In this document: positions 1 through 8,203 of the stretch, piece after piece
How the letters are laid out: each line of letters starts with the position of its first letter
Position numbering within the stretch: position 1 is the stretch's first letter
Source of the DNA: an archaeon SCG-AAA382B04
Lineage (GTDB): Archaea; Halobacteriota; Methanonatronarchaeia; Methanonatronarchaeales; Methanonatronarchaeaceae
Direction: 5' to 3'
DNA: 35,122 bases
NCBI GenBank assembly: GCA_003034855.1
Contig: PZKD01000016.1
Coordinates: 1-35,122 of the forward strand
Made by a program: the position numbers and the translations under genes
The notes under the pieces: model-generated
Told to the model about the DNA's origin: nothing
The model's database searches: none
The model's input: the letters and a program-made list of their open reading frames with translations, nothing else

Positions 1-543
1 AAGGGAATTAGAAAAGTTAGTGGAAAAAAAGAAAAAGTTTTTGGAAAAGCAAGAACTGTAAAAACAATCTCAGGTGATTGGGCCAAACCTGTTGAAGCTC
101 TTGAAAAAACTGAGCCAGGAGATATTCTTGTTATTAATGCTGGAGGAGATGAATTAGCTGTTTGGGGTGAATTAGCCACAAATTCTGCGATAAACAAAGG
201 AGTGAAAGCAATTATAATAGACGGAGGGGTTAGGGATATCTCAGATATTAGAGATCTTGGGTTCCCTGTTTGGGCTAAATATATCACTCCAGAAGCTGGA
301 GAACCCAAAGGATACGGAGAAATAGGATCAGAAATTAGATGTGGAGGAGTAAAAATAAATAATGGAGATTATATTCTGGCAGATGAAGATGGAGTTGTTG
401 TGATAGACAAAAAAGAAGTCGATGAAATGTTAAATAGAGCTCAAATGGTTTATGAAAATGAAGAGCGTGTCCGGGAAGAGATTAAAAACAATTCCACGTT
501 ATCTGAAGTTTTAGAATTAGACAAATGGGAAGAAAAAAAATAA
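1..543 (+). CDS. RraA-like protein, C-terminal part (probably of a bifunctional Hps-RraA protein)
   Basis: The reading frame is open from the first base, so the gene starts outside the window; 180 residues are visible. A GTG at 202 is only an internal valine. The sequence carries the RraA/HMG-aldolase signature: a GGDELAVWGELA segment followed about 20 residues later by IIDGGVRD, with the G-x(n)-R-D metal/substrate-binding arrangement typical of the family. The DWAKPVEAL and AGEPKGYGEIG segments match the RraA half of archaeal proteins in which RraA follows a hexulose-6-phosphate synthase domain; whether an Hps domain precedes it cannot be seen here. RraA folds bind organic acids in aldolases or RNase E in bacteria; the archaeal role is not settled. 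The end is followed by 75 bases of AT-rich spacer before the next gene. Confidence 0.85.
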   Translation, partial: KGIRKVSGKKEKVFGKARTVKTISGDWAKPVEALEKTEPGDILVINAGGDELAVWGELATNSAINKGVKAIIIDGGVRDISDIRDLGFPVWAKYITPEAGEPKGYGEIGSEIRCGGVKINNGDYILADEDGVVVIDKKEVDEMLNRAQMVYENEERVREEIKNNSTLSEVLELDKWEEKK

Positions 544-618
544 AACCTACGTCCCCGTACCTTATTAATGTAGAAATAAATAAAGAACTAGAAAGAAAAA
601 GAAAAGGAGACAAAATCG

Positions 619-1515
619 ATGAATCATAAGAGAGTTAAAACAGGAGTTTATGGATTGGATGATATCTTAAAAGGTGGATATAGAAAAAAAACCATAAATA
701 TAGTCATGGGAGGAACTGGTGTAGGTAAGACAACATTTGCTTTCCAATATTCACTATATGGCTTATTTAGAGATGAAAATGTTGTATATATCTCTATGGA
801 GATGAACCAAAAACAGATAATTAGGGAATTCGAAGACATGGGTTGGAATGAAATAAAAGAATTCATCAATAAAGACAAATTTCACATCCTTCAAGAGAGT
901 GGAGGTAGAGATTCCTTATTCCTATCAACTACCTTAATGGACAAAATAAGAGACCGATTATCTGAAAACAAGGAAAACAGGATTATTATTGATCCTTTAA
1001 CTCCGATTAGTTTTTCTTATGATGATGAGAACAAAAGAAAAGAAATAAATAGATTTTTTGAATCACTTAGAGAGCTTGGAACCACCCTCATCACTTTAGA
1101 AAAACATACTGTTGAAGAAAAAGAAAAAAAAGGCGTTATACCATTATACTTGGCTGATAGCGTTATTCAGCTTCAAAATTTAGGTTTTGGCGAACTATAT
1201 GATCGAACTTTGAAAGTAATAAAACATAGAGGTTCTGACCATGGTGAAGGATTATATCCCTTTGAAATATTCAAAGGAACAGGTATAATAGTTGAAACTT
1301 CTGAAGAGCAACTAGAGAAACTAAAACCAAACACTAAATACTGTAATAGATTCCAAGAAGCTAAAGAAACTATTAAAAAAGAATTTGAAGGTGACCATAA
1401 GGAGGCTTTACTTAAAAAAGTCAATCTCTTAGAAAAAAATTGGACCAGCGATGAAGATCCAAAAAAAGTTCTCAATACCATAATAAAAACAGAAAAATAC
1501 AACAATGAAAACTGA
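619..1515 (+). CDS. KaiC-like RecA-superfamily ATPase
   Basis: This 298-residue protein is a single-domain KaiC/RAD55-type ATPase. The N-terminus has the family opening TGVYGLDDILKGGY. The Walker A GGTGVGKT is at residues 31-38, a YISMEM strand follows near residue 60, and a Walker B-like hydrophobic strand ends in Asp (IIIDPLTP, about residue 117). The ATG is preceded by an AAAAGGAGA Shine-Dalgarno at 602-610. The last 11 bases overlap the start of the roadblock gene, which implies translational coupling. In archaea such ATPases usually act in signalling or archaellum switching with small partner proteins; the partner here is likely the roadblock protein. No second KaiC domain or autophosphorylation motif is visible, so a clock role is not supported. 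Exact function is unknown. Confidence 0.85.
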   Translation: MNHKRVKTGVYGLDDILKGGYRKKTINIVMGGTGVGKTTFAFQYSLYGLFRDENVVYISMEMNQKQIIREFEDMGWNEIKEFINKDKFHILQESGGRDSLFLSTTLMDKIRDRLSENKENRIIIDPLTPISFSYDDENKRKEINRFFESLRELGTTLITLEKHTVEEKEKKGVIPLYLADSVIQLQNLGFGELYDRTLKVIKHRGSDHGEGLYPFEIFKGTGIIVETSEEQLEKLKPNTKYCNRFQEAKETIKKEFEGDHKEALLKKVNLLEKNWTSDEDPKKVLNTIIKTEKYNNEN

Positions 1516-1864
1516 AAGAGTAGCAAAAAACATTGATGAATTATATCAAATTGAAGGAATAGAAGCATGTGTTCTTTATAGAATAGATGGTTCACCCATC
1601 TTAGTGAAGGGAAAAAAAAGAGACCAAGAGATTATCACAACAATGAGTTGGATGGAGAATCAAATTAAATTCGTTCTACAAAAAATTCGAGAAAAAGACC
1701 TAGAAAACCTAAAGTTTTCTTTAAAAAATAAAAAAATATTCTTTTATCCTTCATCAAAATCCACAGTTATTGCAACGGTTATCAATAAGGATGCTCATCA
1801 AAAACTTATCTCACTAGAGATAACAAGAACAAAAGAAAAAATCAACGAGATATTAACCACATAA
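1505..1864 (+). CDS. Roadblock/LC7-like small protein
   Basis: This 119-residue protein starts at an ATG inside the last codons of the KaiC-like gene. Its pattern of an N-terminal helix, a strand GIEACVLYRIDGSPIL, a long helix, then paired strands (KKIFFYPSSKSTVIATV) and a C-terminal helix fits the roadblock/longin-like fold. Roadblock proteins dimerise and regulate small GTPases or, in archaea, NTPases encoded next to them. The overlap with the ATPase gene suggests the two products act together. Sequence similarity to better-known roadblock proteins is low, so the assignment rests on size, secondary-structure pattern and neighbourhood. A second roadblock gene, with much clearer family features, occurs at 12057-12410 beside another KaiC-like gene, which makes this reading more likely. 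Confidence 0.6.
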   Translation: MKTERVAKNIDELYQIEGIEACVLYRIDGSPILVKGKKRDQEIITTMSWMENQIKFVLQKIREKDLENLKFSLKNKKIFFYPSSKSTVIATVINKDAHQKLISLEITRTKEKINEILTT

Positions 1865-1884
1865 GTAATATCTAACGGGGGCCT

Positions 1885-2220
1885 CTAAGCTCTATAGCTA
1901 TTTTTAATGTATTTAGCTACACTAACTCCCTTATCTGTTATACCATAATAACTCTTCCCATCCTTCTCAACAACCCCTACTAAATTAAGTTCCATTAACG
2001 ACCTACTCTCACTATATCTTTTACTCATACCCTTAATACATCCTAAAACATTCGAGGGATCAGATCTCACATTTCTAGCGATTTCAGACAAATAAGAATA
2101 CTGTGGTTTTATATCAAATAAAAACAACAAAATCTCTTCCCTTAATCTACTCTTCTTAATTGACCTCAATATCTCAGGATCAATTATTTTTTCTCTATTA
2201 GTAGTTAATTCTTGATTCAT
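1885..2220 (-). CDS. Winged-helix DNA-binding protein
   Basis: This 111-residue protein has an N-terminal basic helix ([17 protein letters not shown]), a helix-turn-helix-like stretch [20 protein letters not shown], and a wing [18 protein letters not shown]. That is the layout of archaeal winged-helix regulators related to the phiH-repressor type. I place the start at the ATG at 2220 rather than at the in-frame upstream start at 2274. A TATA-like TTTATAAG on the minus strand at about 2250-2257 would initiate transcription near 2225-2230, downstream of the longer start. The transcript would then be nearly leaderless. The gene is convergent with the roadblock gene (21-base gap) and sits downstream of the ArlD/E-domain gene on the same strand. 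No ligand-binding domain is present. Confidence 0.7.
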   Translation of the reverse strand: MNQELTTNREKIIDPEILRSIKKSRLREEILLFLFDIKPQYSYLSEIARNVRSDPSNVLGCIKGMSKRYSESRSLMELNLVGVVEKDGKSYYGITDKGVSVAKYIKNSYRA

Positions 2221-2297
2221 TATGATGAATACATAATTGCTAAAGCAAGACTTATAAAACTTATTATATCCCAATCAAAAAACATTGAAAAATAGTA

Positions 2298-2720
2298 TTA
2301 CAAATCAGAGATATTGCTGGCTCTCTTATTAATTCTTTTAAATTTTTTATTTAATTTAGCAATCAAATCGTTATCAATTTCTTCACCCTTCAAGGATCTA
2401 ATATATAAGAGAGACTTAATATGATCCTTGCTCGTTAGATAACTCTGGGGTTTTAAATCAGCTTCTTCTTCCCTAATAAATTCTTGATCCCCGTCACCTC
2501 TAAAAGATCTAAAACCCATCGATAATTTTTCTAAAGAAACCAACACATCATCATTAATCCAACCCATCTCTTTATAAAACTCCAAAACTTCTTCTAAACC
2601 AGAATGCCCAACTTTACCAACCAAAAACTCAATCCATTTCAAAGCGATCATTAATTCCTTAAAACCCTCAGGCGGTTTTTTAAGCTCAATTCTTTTCAAA
2701 TTATCCTCTGAATCACTCAT
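2298..2720 (-). CDS. Orphan ArlD/E (FlaD/E) domain protein
   Basis: This 140-residue protein has a core at residues 25-70 that reads ALKWIEFLVGKVG, then LEEVLEFYKEMGWINDDV. This is the conserved pattern of the archaellum accessory domain found in FlaD, FlaE and FlaCE: a hydrophobic W-x2-FLV-x2-VG, then Y-x2-(I/M)GWI. In motile archaea that domain sits under the archaellum motor and links it to chemotaxis proteins. No other archaellum gene is visible in the window. The C-terminal half, rich in lysine and arginine, resembles the tail of the same family (LTSKDH...YI..L) but weakly. It lies next to a KaiC-like ATPase, the superfamily of ArlH, and diverges from a FIST sensor. It could be an archaellum-switch adaptor or a component recruited to another signalling system. 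Confidence 0.7.
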   Translation of the reverse strand: MSDSEDNLKRIELKKPPEGFKELMIALKWIEFLVGKVGHSGLEEVLEFYKEMGWINDDVLVSLEKLSMGFRSFRGDGDQEFIREEEADLKPQSYLTSKDHIKSLLYIRSLKGEEIDNDLIAKLNKKFKRINKRASNISDL

Positions 2721-2805
2721 TACTATTAACTAAAACTTTTAGATAAAAAAACCTTTCAGAATAATAAATTTAATAAAAGATAATGAAAAAACTTAGATAA
2801 ATCAA

Positions 2806-4167
2806 ATGAAGTCAAAAACATTTTTTACAAATCAATCCGATCCAAAAAAAGCTACAAAAGACTTAAAACGAAAGATAGATAAAAATCTAAACTTTTCACC
2901 TGACCTAGCATTATTCTATTCAACTTTGAAATACCAGGGAAATTTTAACAAAATTCTTGACAACATCCAAGATAAAATTAACGATGTTCCATTGATAGGA
3001 GGTACAATTGATGCCGCTGTATATCCAAACGAATTAAGAACAGATGGAATATTCATAGTATTATGTAAAGACGACGACGCAGAATTTGAAGTGATAAGTT
3101 CAAATAAAAGAGGAAAAGACGGTTTTAAAGAGATATCTAAAAAAATAGAAAACAAAAAAGAGAAAACAGAAACAATAATCTTAAATTACCCACTTGTTTT
3201 TCTAAAACATAGAAGAGAACTACTATCCTTTTTAAGTAGAGGAAAATACTACGACATAATAAGCTCAAAAAGGAGCATCCCAAAATACGCTAAAAATTTC
3301 TCAAAGTATCTATACAATAGAGGAATAGTAAACTCCCCTAACAGAGTTTTAAAACAGATTTCTCAAAAAATAAACAAACCAATTATTAGTATAAACCTCC
3401 TCCACTCAAAATTTAAAATAGGAGCTCCTAAAACTTTTTCAAACTATAATCTCTTAGAAGGAGGAATTTCAGCTCTTCTAATAAAAAACAAAGAAATAAA
3501 CCTATCCTATGGCGATATATTTCCAGAAAAACCAAAAGAAGAACAAAACACTTCCAAATTTCTAAACAAAAAATTCAAAATCCTCGATAAATCTGAAATT
3601 GAAAAATACAAGAACATTATTTATCTAATTAATAACACAAGCCCATTAAAAGCAATCAAAGATGTCAAAGAAACCATAGAAATGGGGGAAAAAGAGATGG
3701 TAGAAGAAATTGAGTCTGGAAAACTATCTAGCGAAGTACCATATGCCTTATTTCTGGAAAATAAGGAAACAGGTGGAATCTGTAATGTGGGTATATCAGA
3801 TATATATCCATTTAAAATGTTTCCAACCTACCTAGATCTAGATAATTTCTCTAATCAATCATATCTAGGTTTTGAACCCTTACCTGAGTTTCAAGAATTT
3901 TTATCATCACTTAAAAACCTAAGATCCCCCCAAGAATCTTTTGTTTTTTCAATTTTTGATATCTCTAGCCTAGAAAGCTTTGACACCTCAAACATAAACT
4001 ACCAAGAAAAACTAAAAAATAAGTTACAAGAAAACCACTTCTCTCTAATAACTGGCTCACCAGGGATATACCTTCCAGAAAAATATCAAAAAAAAGATTT
4101 TTTGCCTGAGGCTGAAGAAAACATATTTTTCACTGGAAATGGTATCAGTATCTCACTAGAGATTTAA
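2806..4167 (+). CDS. FIST-domain signalling protein
   Basis: This 453-residue cytoplasmic protein fits the FIST (F-box and intracellular signal transduction) family. An N-terminal region with DLALFYSTLKYQ, then LIGGTIDAAVYPNE and DGIFIVLC, corresponds to the FIST-N pattern of a beta strand, a glycine-rich turn and a second strand. A C-terminal region with ICNVGISDIYPF, FEPLPEF and a final FTGNGISISLEI fits FIST-C. FIST domains are thought to bind small ligands such as amino acids and feed kinases or cyclases. No kinase or transmitter domain is fused here. The ATG at 2806 has no strong Shine-Dalgarno sequence and lies within an 85-base divergent promoter region shared with the ArlD/E-domain gene, which suggests co-regulation. 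Its end overlaps the convergent prenyltransferase gene by four bases. Ligand and output are unknown. Confidence 0.75.
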   Translation: MKSKTFFTNQSDPKKATKDLKRKIDKNLNFSPDLALFYSTLKYQGNFNKILDNIQDKINDVPLIGGTIDAAVYPNELRTDGIFIVLCKDDDAEFEVISSNKRGKDGFKEISKKIENKKEKTETIILNYPLVFLKHRRELLSFLSRGKYYDIISSKRSIPKYAKNFSKYLYNRGIVNSPNRVLKQISQKINKPIISINLLHSKFKIGAPKTFSNYNLLEGGISALLIKNKEINLSYGDIFPEKPKEEQNTSKFLNKKFKILDKSEIEKYKNIIYLINNTSPLKAIKDVKETIEMGEKEMVEEIESGKLSSEVPYALFLENKETGGICNVGISDIYPFKMFPTYLDLDNFSNQSYLGFEPLPEFQEFLSSLKNLRSPQESFVFSIFDISSLESFDTSNINYQEKLKNKLQENHFSLITGSPGIYLPEKYQKKDFLPEAEENIFFTGNGISISLEI

Positions 4168-5069
4168 ATAATTGAAGCTAAAACCAAAAGTATTAATGAA
4201 GAAAATAGAGTTAAAGATATTAACTTTATATCAAATCTGTTTTCTTCAGTTATCTCCCAATCCCCGATAATAAAATCAATCAATACTTTCAGAATCAAAG
4301 TTAATGGAATTAATAAGATTATATATGTTATTTTAAATACACTTAGAGCCGTGGATATAATAAAAGTGAGGATAAAAGCCATCAAAGAGAATATAGATAA
4401 CTTAAGAAGTGTTTCTATCTTATATTTTGAGGGAATTGTATTTAAACCCGCTTTTGAATCACTAGAAATATCTTTGATATCATTTACTAATAAGCTAAAT
4501 ATTCCCAAAAAAATAAAGGAGATTATGGTTACAATAGCTCTTAAATTAAGTTCCCCGAAGATTACCCAAATCGAGGCAGCGAATGTTGGAGTAGATAACC
4601 CATAAGCAAAAAATTCACCAATGTAGTGATCTTTTAATCTAAATCCAGTTAATTTACCCAAATACTGGCTATCAGAATACCACCATGTTGCTAATTCGAA
4701 AAAGAAAAAAAGAATAATTAAAAAAATGCTTTTATTGATTACTAAATAGGAATAGAATAACAGAGAAATTAAATAAAACACCAAGGAAAATAAAATGCCG
4801 ATTTTTTGAGAGACTTTTCCTTGAGTGAATAAATTCTCTCTTCCTTTTATCTTATCTTCTTCTATATCACTCGCTCTATTTAATAAAACTAAACCCCCAG
4901 ATACAGAAACTATAACACATGAGATTAGAATAAAATTTTCAAATAGAGATTGAAGACCAAACACCTTGTTTTCAATAGAGATAAAGAATATGACATAACC
5001 TAAAAACAAGAATAAATTGGGAGGGTTATATGGTAATATAAATAGTTGAATCAAATCTTTTGATTTCAT
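4164..5069 (-). CDS. UbiA-family membrane prenyltransferase
   Basis: This 301-residue protein is an integral membrane protein with about eight to nine hydrophobic segments. Two Asp-rich motifs mark the UbiA superfamily: N64-R-A-S-D68-x3-D72 near residues 64-72, and NDIKDISSDSKAG near residues 195-207, which together bind Mg-pyrophosphate. Members attach an isoprenoid chain to an aromatic or glycerol-lipid acceptor at the membrane (ether lipid, menaquinone or heme O synthesis). The substrate cannot be read from the sequence. The first motif has NRASD in place of the more usual N(D/x)xxD, which is within family variation. No Shine-Dalgarno sequence precedes the ATG; four TAAAA repeats lie just upstream. 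A 25-codon gene on the same strand ends 48 bases before it, so the two may be co-transcribed. Confidence 0.85.
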   Translation of the reverse strand: MKSKDLIQLFILPYNPPNLFLFLGYVIFFISIENKVFGLQSLFENFILISCVIVSVSGGLVLLNRASDIEEDKIKGRENLFTQGKVSQKIGILFSLVFYLISLLFYSYLVINKSIFLIILFFFFELATWWYSDSQYLGKLTGFRLKDHYIGEFFAYGLSTPTFAASIWVIFGELNLRAIVTIISFIFLGIFSLLVNDIKDISSDSKAGLNTIPSKYKIETLLKLSIFSLMAFILTFIISTALSVFKITYIILLIPLTLILKVLIDFIIGDWEITEENRFDIKLISLTLFSSLILLVLASII

Positions 5070-5080
5070 GTATATTAAAT

Positions 5081-5100
5081 AAAATAAAATAAAATAAAAA
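5081..5100. repeat. Short tandem TAAAA repeat
   Basis: Four perfect copies of TAAAA lie in the spacer between the 25-codon gene and the prenyltransferase start. On the minus-strand transcript they give a T-rich leader, which could be a weak terminator or simply low-complexity spacer. Confidence 0.6.
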
Positions 5101-5117
5101 AATTATTATTTAGTTAA

Positions 5118-5195
5118 CTATAGCATTGTAAATGCTTTTTCTTCATCAAATAGTTCTTCTGCTTTTTCTTTTTGATCTTTTTCTTTCTTTGACAT
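5118..5195 (-). CDS. 25-residue small protein upstream of the prenyltransferase
   Basis: An ATG at 5195 opens 25 codons ending in TAG. The start is preceded by AGAGGT (5204-5209, 8-base spacing), and a TTTTATAAAA TATA box lies at 5231-5240, which predicts a transcript start near 5209. So promoter, ribosome-binding site and frame are all well placed. The peptide is highly charged: a Lys/Glu-rich N-terminal half (MSKKEKDQKEKAEE), then LFDEEKAFTML. It has no signal peptide, cysteine or membrane segment. I do not recognise a family. It may be a leader peptide, a small regulatory protein or the precursor of a modified peptide; only its position in front of the UbiA-family gene hints at a link. Too short for homology to be judged by eye. 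Confidence 0.5.
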   Translation of the reverse strand: MSKKEKDQKEKAEELFDEEKAFTML

Positions 5196-5230
5196 CTTAG
5201 TTTACCTCTTACTATTGTGGAAGGTCGTAT

Positions 5231-5240
5231 TTTTATAAAA
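5231..5240 (-). promoter_or_regulatory. TATA box of the small-protein/prenyltransferase unit
   Basis: TTTTATAAAA is centred about 40 bases upstream of the ATG at 5195. With the usual archaeal spacing of about 25 bases it predicts a transcript start near 5209 and a leader of about 15 bases that holds the AGAGGT ribosome-binding site. Confidence 0.5.
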
Positions 5241-5370
5241 AGAGTTTTTGTAGCTACATGTGTAGGTCTTTATGTAGGCATGTGAAAAAGGTCCAAGAAT
5301 AAAAGATTTTAGAGCTAAGTAGTTCAACTATTAAAAAAATTCGTTAAAGAAAAAGAAAAGGAAAAATATG

Positions 5371-5690
5371 TGAACTGCCCCTACTTAACCTTCGGTGAGG
5401 AGGGGGCTTCCTGCGAGTCCTCACAACTCCTAATTGGAGAAACTCTCGTTTTATGTTCGGCTGTTTGTCGCAGAAAACCTTCCACGAAGGAAGATTGTTC
5501 GTTCACAGAGCGTTCGGAAGATAATTTTACGAGTCCTACCTAACTCAGACAAGTATGCTACTTTTGGCTTATTACCACAAGGGCTCACATACCTTGTCAA
5601 TCAATATATAAAACTCAAAACTTATAAAATACCGATTCATCACCCACCCAAATTCCTTCAGAATTGAGGAAGGAGACTTCTCGGCGACTA
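5371..5690 (+). mobile_element. IS200/IS605 (tnpB-type) derived element without transposase
   Basis: This region lacks a recognisable gene but has higher GC than its surroundings and several strong hairpins. At 5371-5420 the pattern GTGAACTGCCCC, a loop, then GAGGGGGCTTCCTGC is the layout of the conserved right end of archaeal tnpB-type transposons. At 5630-5685 CCGATTCATCACCCACC, then an AT-rich hairpin with AGGAAGGAGACTTCTCG, is a second such end. Between them CTCCTAATTGGAG (5426-5438) and CTTCCACGAAGGAAG (near 5478-5492) can form further stems. The region may be a relic of one or two elements, a non-autonomous derivative, or a structured RNA related to tnpB guide RNA. A 77-codon open frame inside shows no transposase features. 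Boundaries are approximate. Confidence 0.4.
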
Positions 5691-5709
5691 AGTTAAATAA
5701 AAGATTTTT

Positions 5710-6354
5710 TTAGTTTTCCCCTATTATCTTTTTTATAGCTTTCTTTGGTTTCTTGGATTTTGTTATTGCAGAAGCAACTAATACTCCTTTTGCTCCCAGC
5801 TCTAAAGCTTTTTGAAAATCTTCATTATTACTAACACCAGCTCCACATAGAACAGGAACTTCGGACACTTCTACAGCTTCAGTGATTATCTGAGGATCTG
5901 CTGAAGTTACTGAAACATCTCCTCCAATCAACTCGGGTGGTTCAATTGCAACATAATCTGGATTTAGGTTTGATGCTGCTTTTATTGTTTTGATATTGTT
6001 AGCACAGATTACTGTTTTCAAACCATGTTTTTTAGCTAATTGGTTGGCATTTTCTATTTTTTTTAGAGTCATATTCTTTTCAGAGTGATTTAATAATGTC
6101 CCTGTAGCTCCTGCTTTTTTAATTGAGAGAGGTAATATGTGTCCCGTGTTGCTTCCTGGTTTTATTGGATCTATATGTTGTGAGTAAATATTCAAATCAG
6201 TTTTAGTGTAAATTTCTTTGATATTGGTTGGTTGTGGACAGAGAATTATGTCTACTTCTGAATCTATTTTATCCGCTTTTTTAGCAATTTTTATTGCTTT
6301 TTGACCAGTTGCCTGTTTATATGTTTTGAAGTTAATGATTAGTTTTGGATTCAT
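5710..6354 (-). CDS. tpiA: Triosephosphate isomerase (archaeal type)
   Basis: This 214-residue cytoplasmic TIM-barrel enzyme interconverts dihydroxyacetone phosphate and glyceraldehyde 3-phosphate. NFKTY (residues 8-12) holds the substrate-binding Asn and Lys. LLNHSE puts the catalytic electrophile at His90, and AIEPPE gives the catalytic base Glu138. Phosphate is bound by CGAGVSN and the GVLVASAI loop near the end. The length matches the shorter archaeal isomerases (about 220 residues) rather than the 250-residue bacterial ones. The start lies two bases after the stop of fae-hps, so the two genes form one transcription unit; the triose phosphates link sugar-phosphate synthesis to the ribulose-monophosphate route. 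The ATG is the only reasonable start, with no clear ribosome-binding site of its own. Confidence 0.95.
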   Translation of the reverse strand: MNPKLIINFKTYKQATGQKAIKIAKKADKIDSEVDIILCPQPTNIKEIYTKTDLNIYSQHIDPIKPGSNTGHILPLSIKKAGATGTLLNHSEKNMTLKKIENANQLAKKHGLKTVICANNIKTIKAASNLNPDYVAIEPPELIGGDVSVTSADPQIITEAVEVSEVPVLCGAGVSNNEDFQKALELGAKGVLVASAITKSKKPKKAIKKIIGEN

Positions 6355-6356
6355 TT

Positions 6357-7541
6357 TTAGAAATCAGTTTTAACTCTGAATTGATCTGTATCTGGTTTTT
6401 CCATCCTCTCTAAAAAGTCTCTTATTGCTCCTTCTGGGTCTTTTGCATTTGTTATTGCCCTACCAACAACTAGTATGTCTGCACCTGATTCAAGAGCCTC
6501 TTGGACATTATGTGTTCTAATTCCACCGGCTACAGCAACAAGGCCTTGTTTGCCTAGTAATTCTCTTATATCTTCTATATTTTGCCATCCGTGTGATTCT
6601 TCATCTTCTTTGTCTATGGCTCGATGTAGTTCTACAATATCTGGTTTTTGATCCAAGTTTTCTATTAATTCCAAAGGATTATCCACATTTAGAGTGTCTA
6701 TTATTGAGTATATACCGGTTTTATCTGCTTCTTTTATGGCGTTTTCTATTGTAGGTTCAGGTGCTAATCCTGATATTACTACTCCATCTCCTCCTGCATC
6801 CGCTACCATTCTTGTTTCTAAGTTTCCGGTATCAAGGGTTTTTAGGTCCACTACGAAGAATGCATCTTTTTTAGATTCTCTTAGCTCTCCTACTACGTCT
6901 ACTCCGTATTTTTTCACGAGTGGAGTGCCTATTTCAATTGTTATGTTATCACTTTTGGGTATTTGGTCAACAACATTTTTAACTTTATCTAATGAAGGTA
7001 TATCTAGTGCTACTTGGAGGTATGGTGGATTAAATAGTTTTGTTATTCTTGAGCCCATGATTGGATGACCTCCTCGTTCTTTTTCTTCTAATACTTTATT
7101 TGCATCTGGGAAATTATTTAATGCTCTTTTCAAAGCTAATTTAGTGGCTCCATAATTGTATCTATATATCTTTTGGTAATTTTGGGCCTTTGGATGTATA
7201 AACACATTTACTATTACTACTAATTCTTCTGCTTTTTCTTTATCTATTAATCCTTCTTCAACCGCATCTGCTACAGCTTTTGAGATAGCTTCTTGTGCTG
7301 GTCCAAATACTTTTTCACTATCTTCCATATTTTCTACAGTTACTTTTGGAACAATTAGTGTAGAAGGTTTTGTGGGTAAATTTGGTCTTATAACTCCCAG
7401 CAGAGGGGTGTGTCCTCTGGTAGGGTTAGTTACTCCATTTAAAAATGATTGGCCAGCTGGGCCGTTTTTTTCTCCTATTATTAAATCAATATGTGCGACT
7501 TCTGGTTCCTCTCCAATTAATGCTTCTCCAACTTTAAACAT
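6357..7541 (-). CDS. fae-hps: Bifunctional formaldehyde-activating enzyme / 3-hexulose-6-phosphate synthase
   Basis: This 394-residue fusion has an Fae domain (residues 1 to about 160) followed by an Hps domain (about 165-390). Fae condenses formaldehyde with tetrahydromethanopterin; its catalytic His17 is in [10 protein letters not shown], and the [14 protein letters not shown] segment matches the family. Hps is a TIM barrel that adds formaldehyde to ribulose 5-phosphate or, in archaea, runs in reverse to make ribulose 5-phosphate. It shows [26 protein letters not shown] and VAVAGGI. This fusion is typical of methanogens and relatives that lack the oxidative pentose phosphate pathway. The start has a GGTGA ribosome-binding site about six bases upstream. 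tpiA follows after two bases. A GuaA-type gene diverges from it across a 110-base spacer. Confidence 0.97.
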   Translation of the reverse strand: MFKVGEALIGEEPEVAHIDLIIGEKNGPAGQSFLNGVTNPTRGHTPLLGVIRPNLPTKPSTLIVPKVTVENMEDSEKVFGPAQEAISKAVADAVEEGLIDKEKAEELVVIVNVFIHPKAQNYQKIYRYNYGATKLALKRALNNFPDANKVLEEKERGGHPIMGSRITKLFNPPYLQVALDIPSLDKVKNVVDQIPKSDNITIEIGTPLVKKYGVDVVGELRESKKDAFFVVDLKTLDTGNLETRMVADAGGDGVVISGLAPEPTIENAIKEADKTGIYSIIDTLNVDNPLELIENLDQKPDIVELHRAIDKEDEESHGWQNIEDIRELLGKQGLVAVAGGIRTHNVQEALESGADILVVGRAITNAKDPEGAIRDFLERMEKPDTDQFRVKTDF

Positions 7542-7651
7542 AAAATCACCATCTCTGGGTTTTTTAGTTAATTCCTATTTACAGAATATAAAACCTATTA
7601 TTTGTAATTTAAATTAAAGATTTATTAAGCTTTAAAGCCTTTTTGAATTTA

Positions 7652-8203
7652 ATGATTTTAGTTGTTAACAACCATGGTCAATTCACTCATTTAATACATA
7701 GGGCATTGAGAGATTTAGGAGTTGAAAACGAATTAATTGATAATCAAACACCCCTTGATGAGGTTCAAGAGAAAGGTTCTGGCCTGATATTGAGTGGCGG
7801 TCCAGACATAACAAAAACCGGCTTATGTAGAGAATATATTAAGGAAGTGGATATTCCTATTTTAGGAATTTGTTTAGGTCATCAATTAATCGCAGACACT
7901 TTAGGAGGAAAAATAGGAACTGGAGCCGCTGGTGGATACGCAGAAATCGAATTAGAGATATTAGAAAATGATGTTTTATTCAAAGGCTTTGGAAAAGATA
8001 CAAATATTTGGGCTTCACATTCTGATGAAGTAAAAAAGGTACCCAGTAATTTTAAGGTTCTAGCAAAGTCCGAGGTTTGTGATGTTGAAGCTATGTGGGA
8101 TAAAGAAAATGATGTTTTTGGTATTCAAGGTCATCCGGAAGTAACTCATACTCCTCGAGGTAATGATATTTTGATGAACTTCATTGATGTCTGTGATTTA
8201 TAG
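7652..8203 (+). CDS. guaAA: GMP synthase glutamine-amidotransferase subunit
   Basis: This 183-residue class I glutamine amidotransferase supplies ammonia to the separate ATP-pyrophosphatase subunit that converts XMP to GMP. The nucleophile Cys74 is in LGICLGHQ, and the His-Glu of the triad are in GIQGHPEVTHT. The family opening ILVVNNHGQFTHLIHR sets the start at the ATG at 7652, not at the in-frame TTG at 7643. T/A-rich TATA-like sequence at about 7621-7636 suggests a leaderless transcript. In archaea the two GuaA parts are encoded separately, and no synthetase subunit is present in this window. Its last 23 bases overlap the convergent mptE gene. Confidence 0.95.
   Translation: MILVVNNHGQFTHLIHRALRDLGVENELIDNQTPLDEVQEKGSGLILSGGPDITKTGLCREYIKEVDIPILGICLGHQLIADTLGGKIGTGAAGGYAEIELEILENDVLFKGFGKDTNIWASHSDEVKKVPSNFKVLAKSEVCDVEAMWDKENDVFGIQGHPEVTHTPRGNDILMNFIDVCDL

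Noticed and set aside
619-1864. Circadian clock function for the KaiC-like genes
   Set aside because: Each has one KaiC-like domain only and no KaiA/KaiB partner; the fusion protein has lost its P-loop.
5434-5667. 77-codon open frame on the plus strand
   Set aside because: It lies inside the hairpin-rich transposon-like region, begins within a stem sequence, has no ribosome-binding site and shows no protein family pattern.
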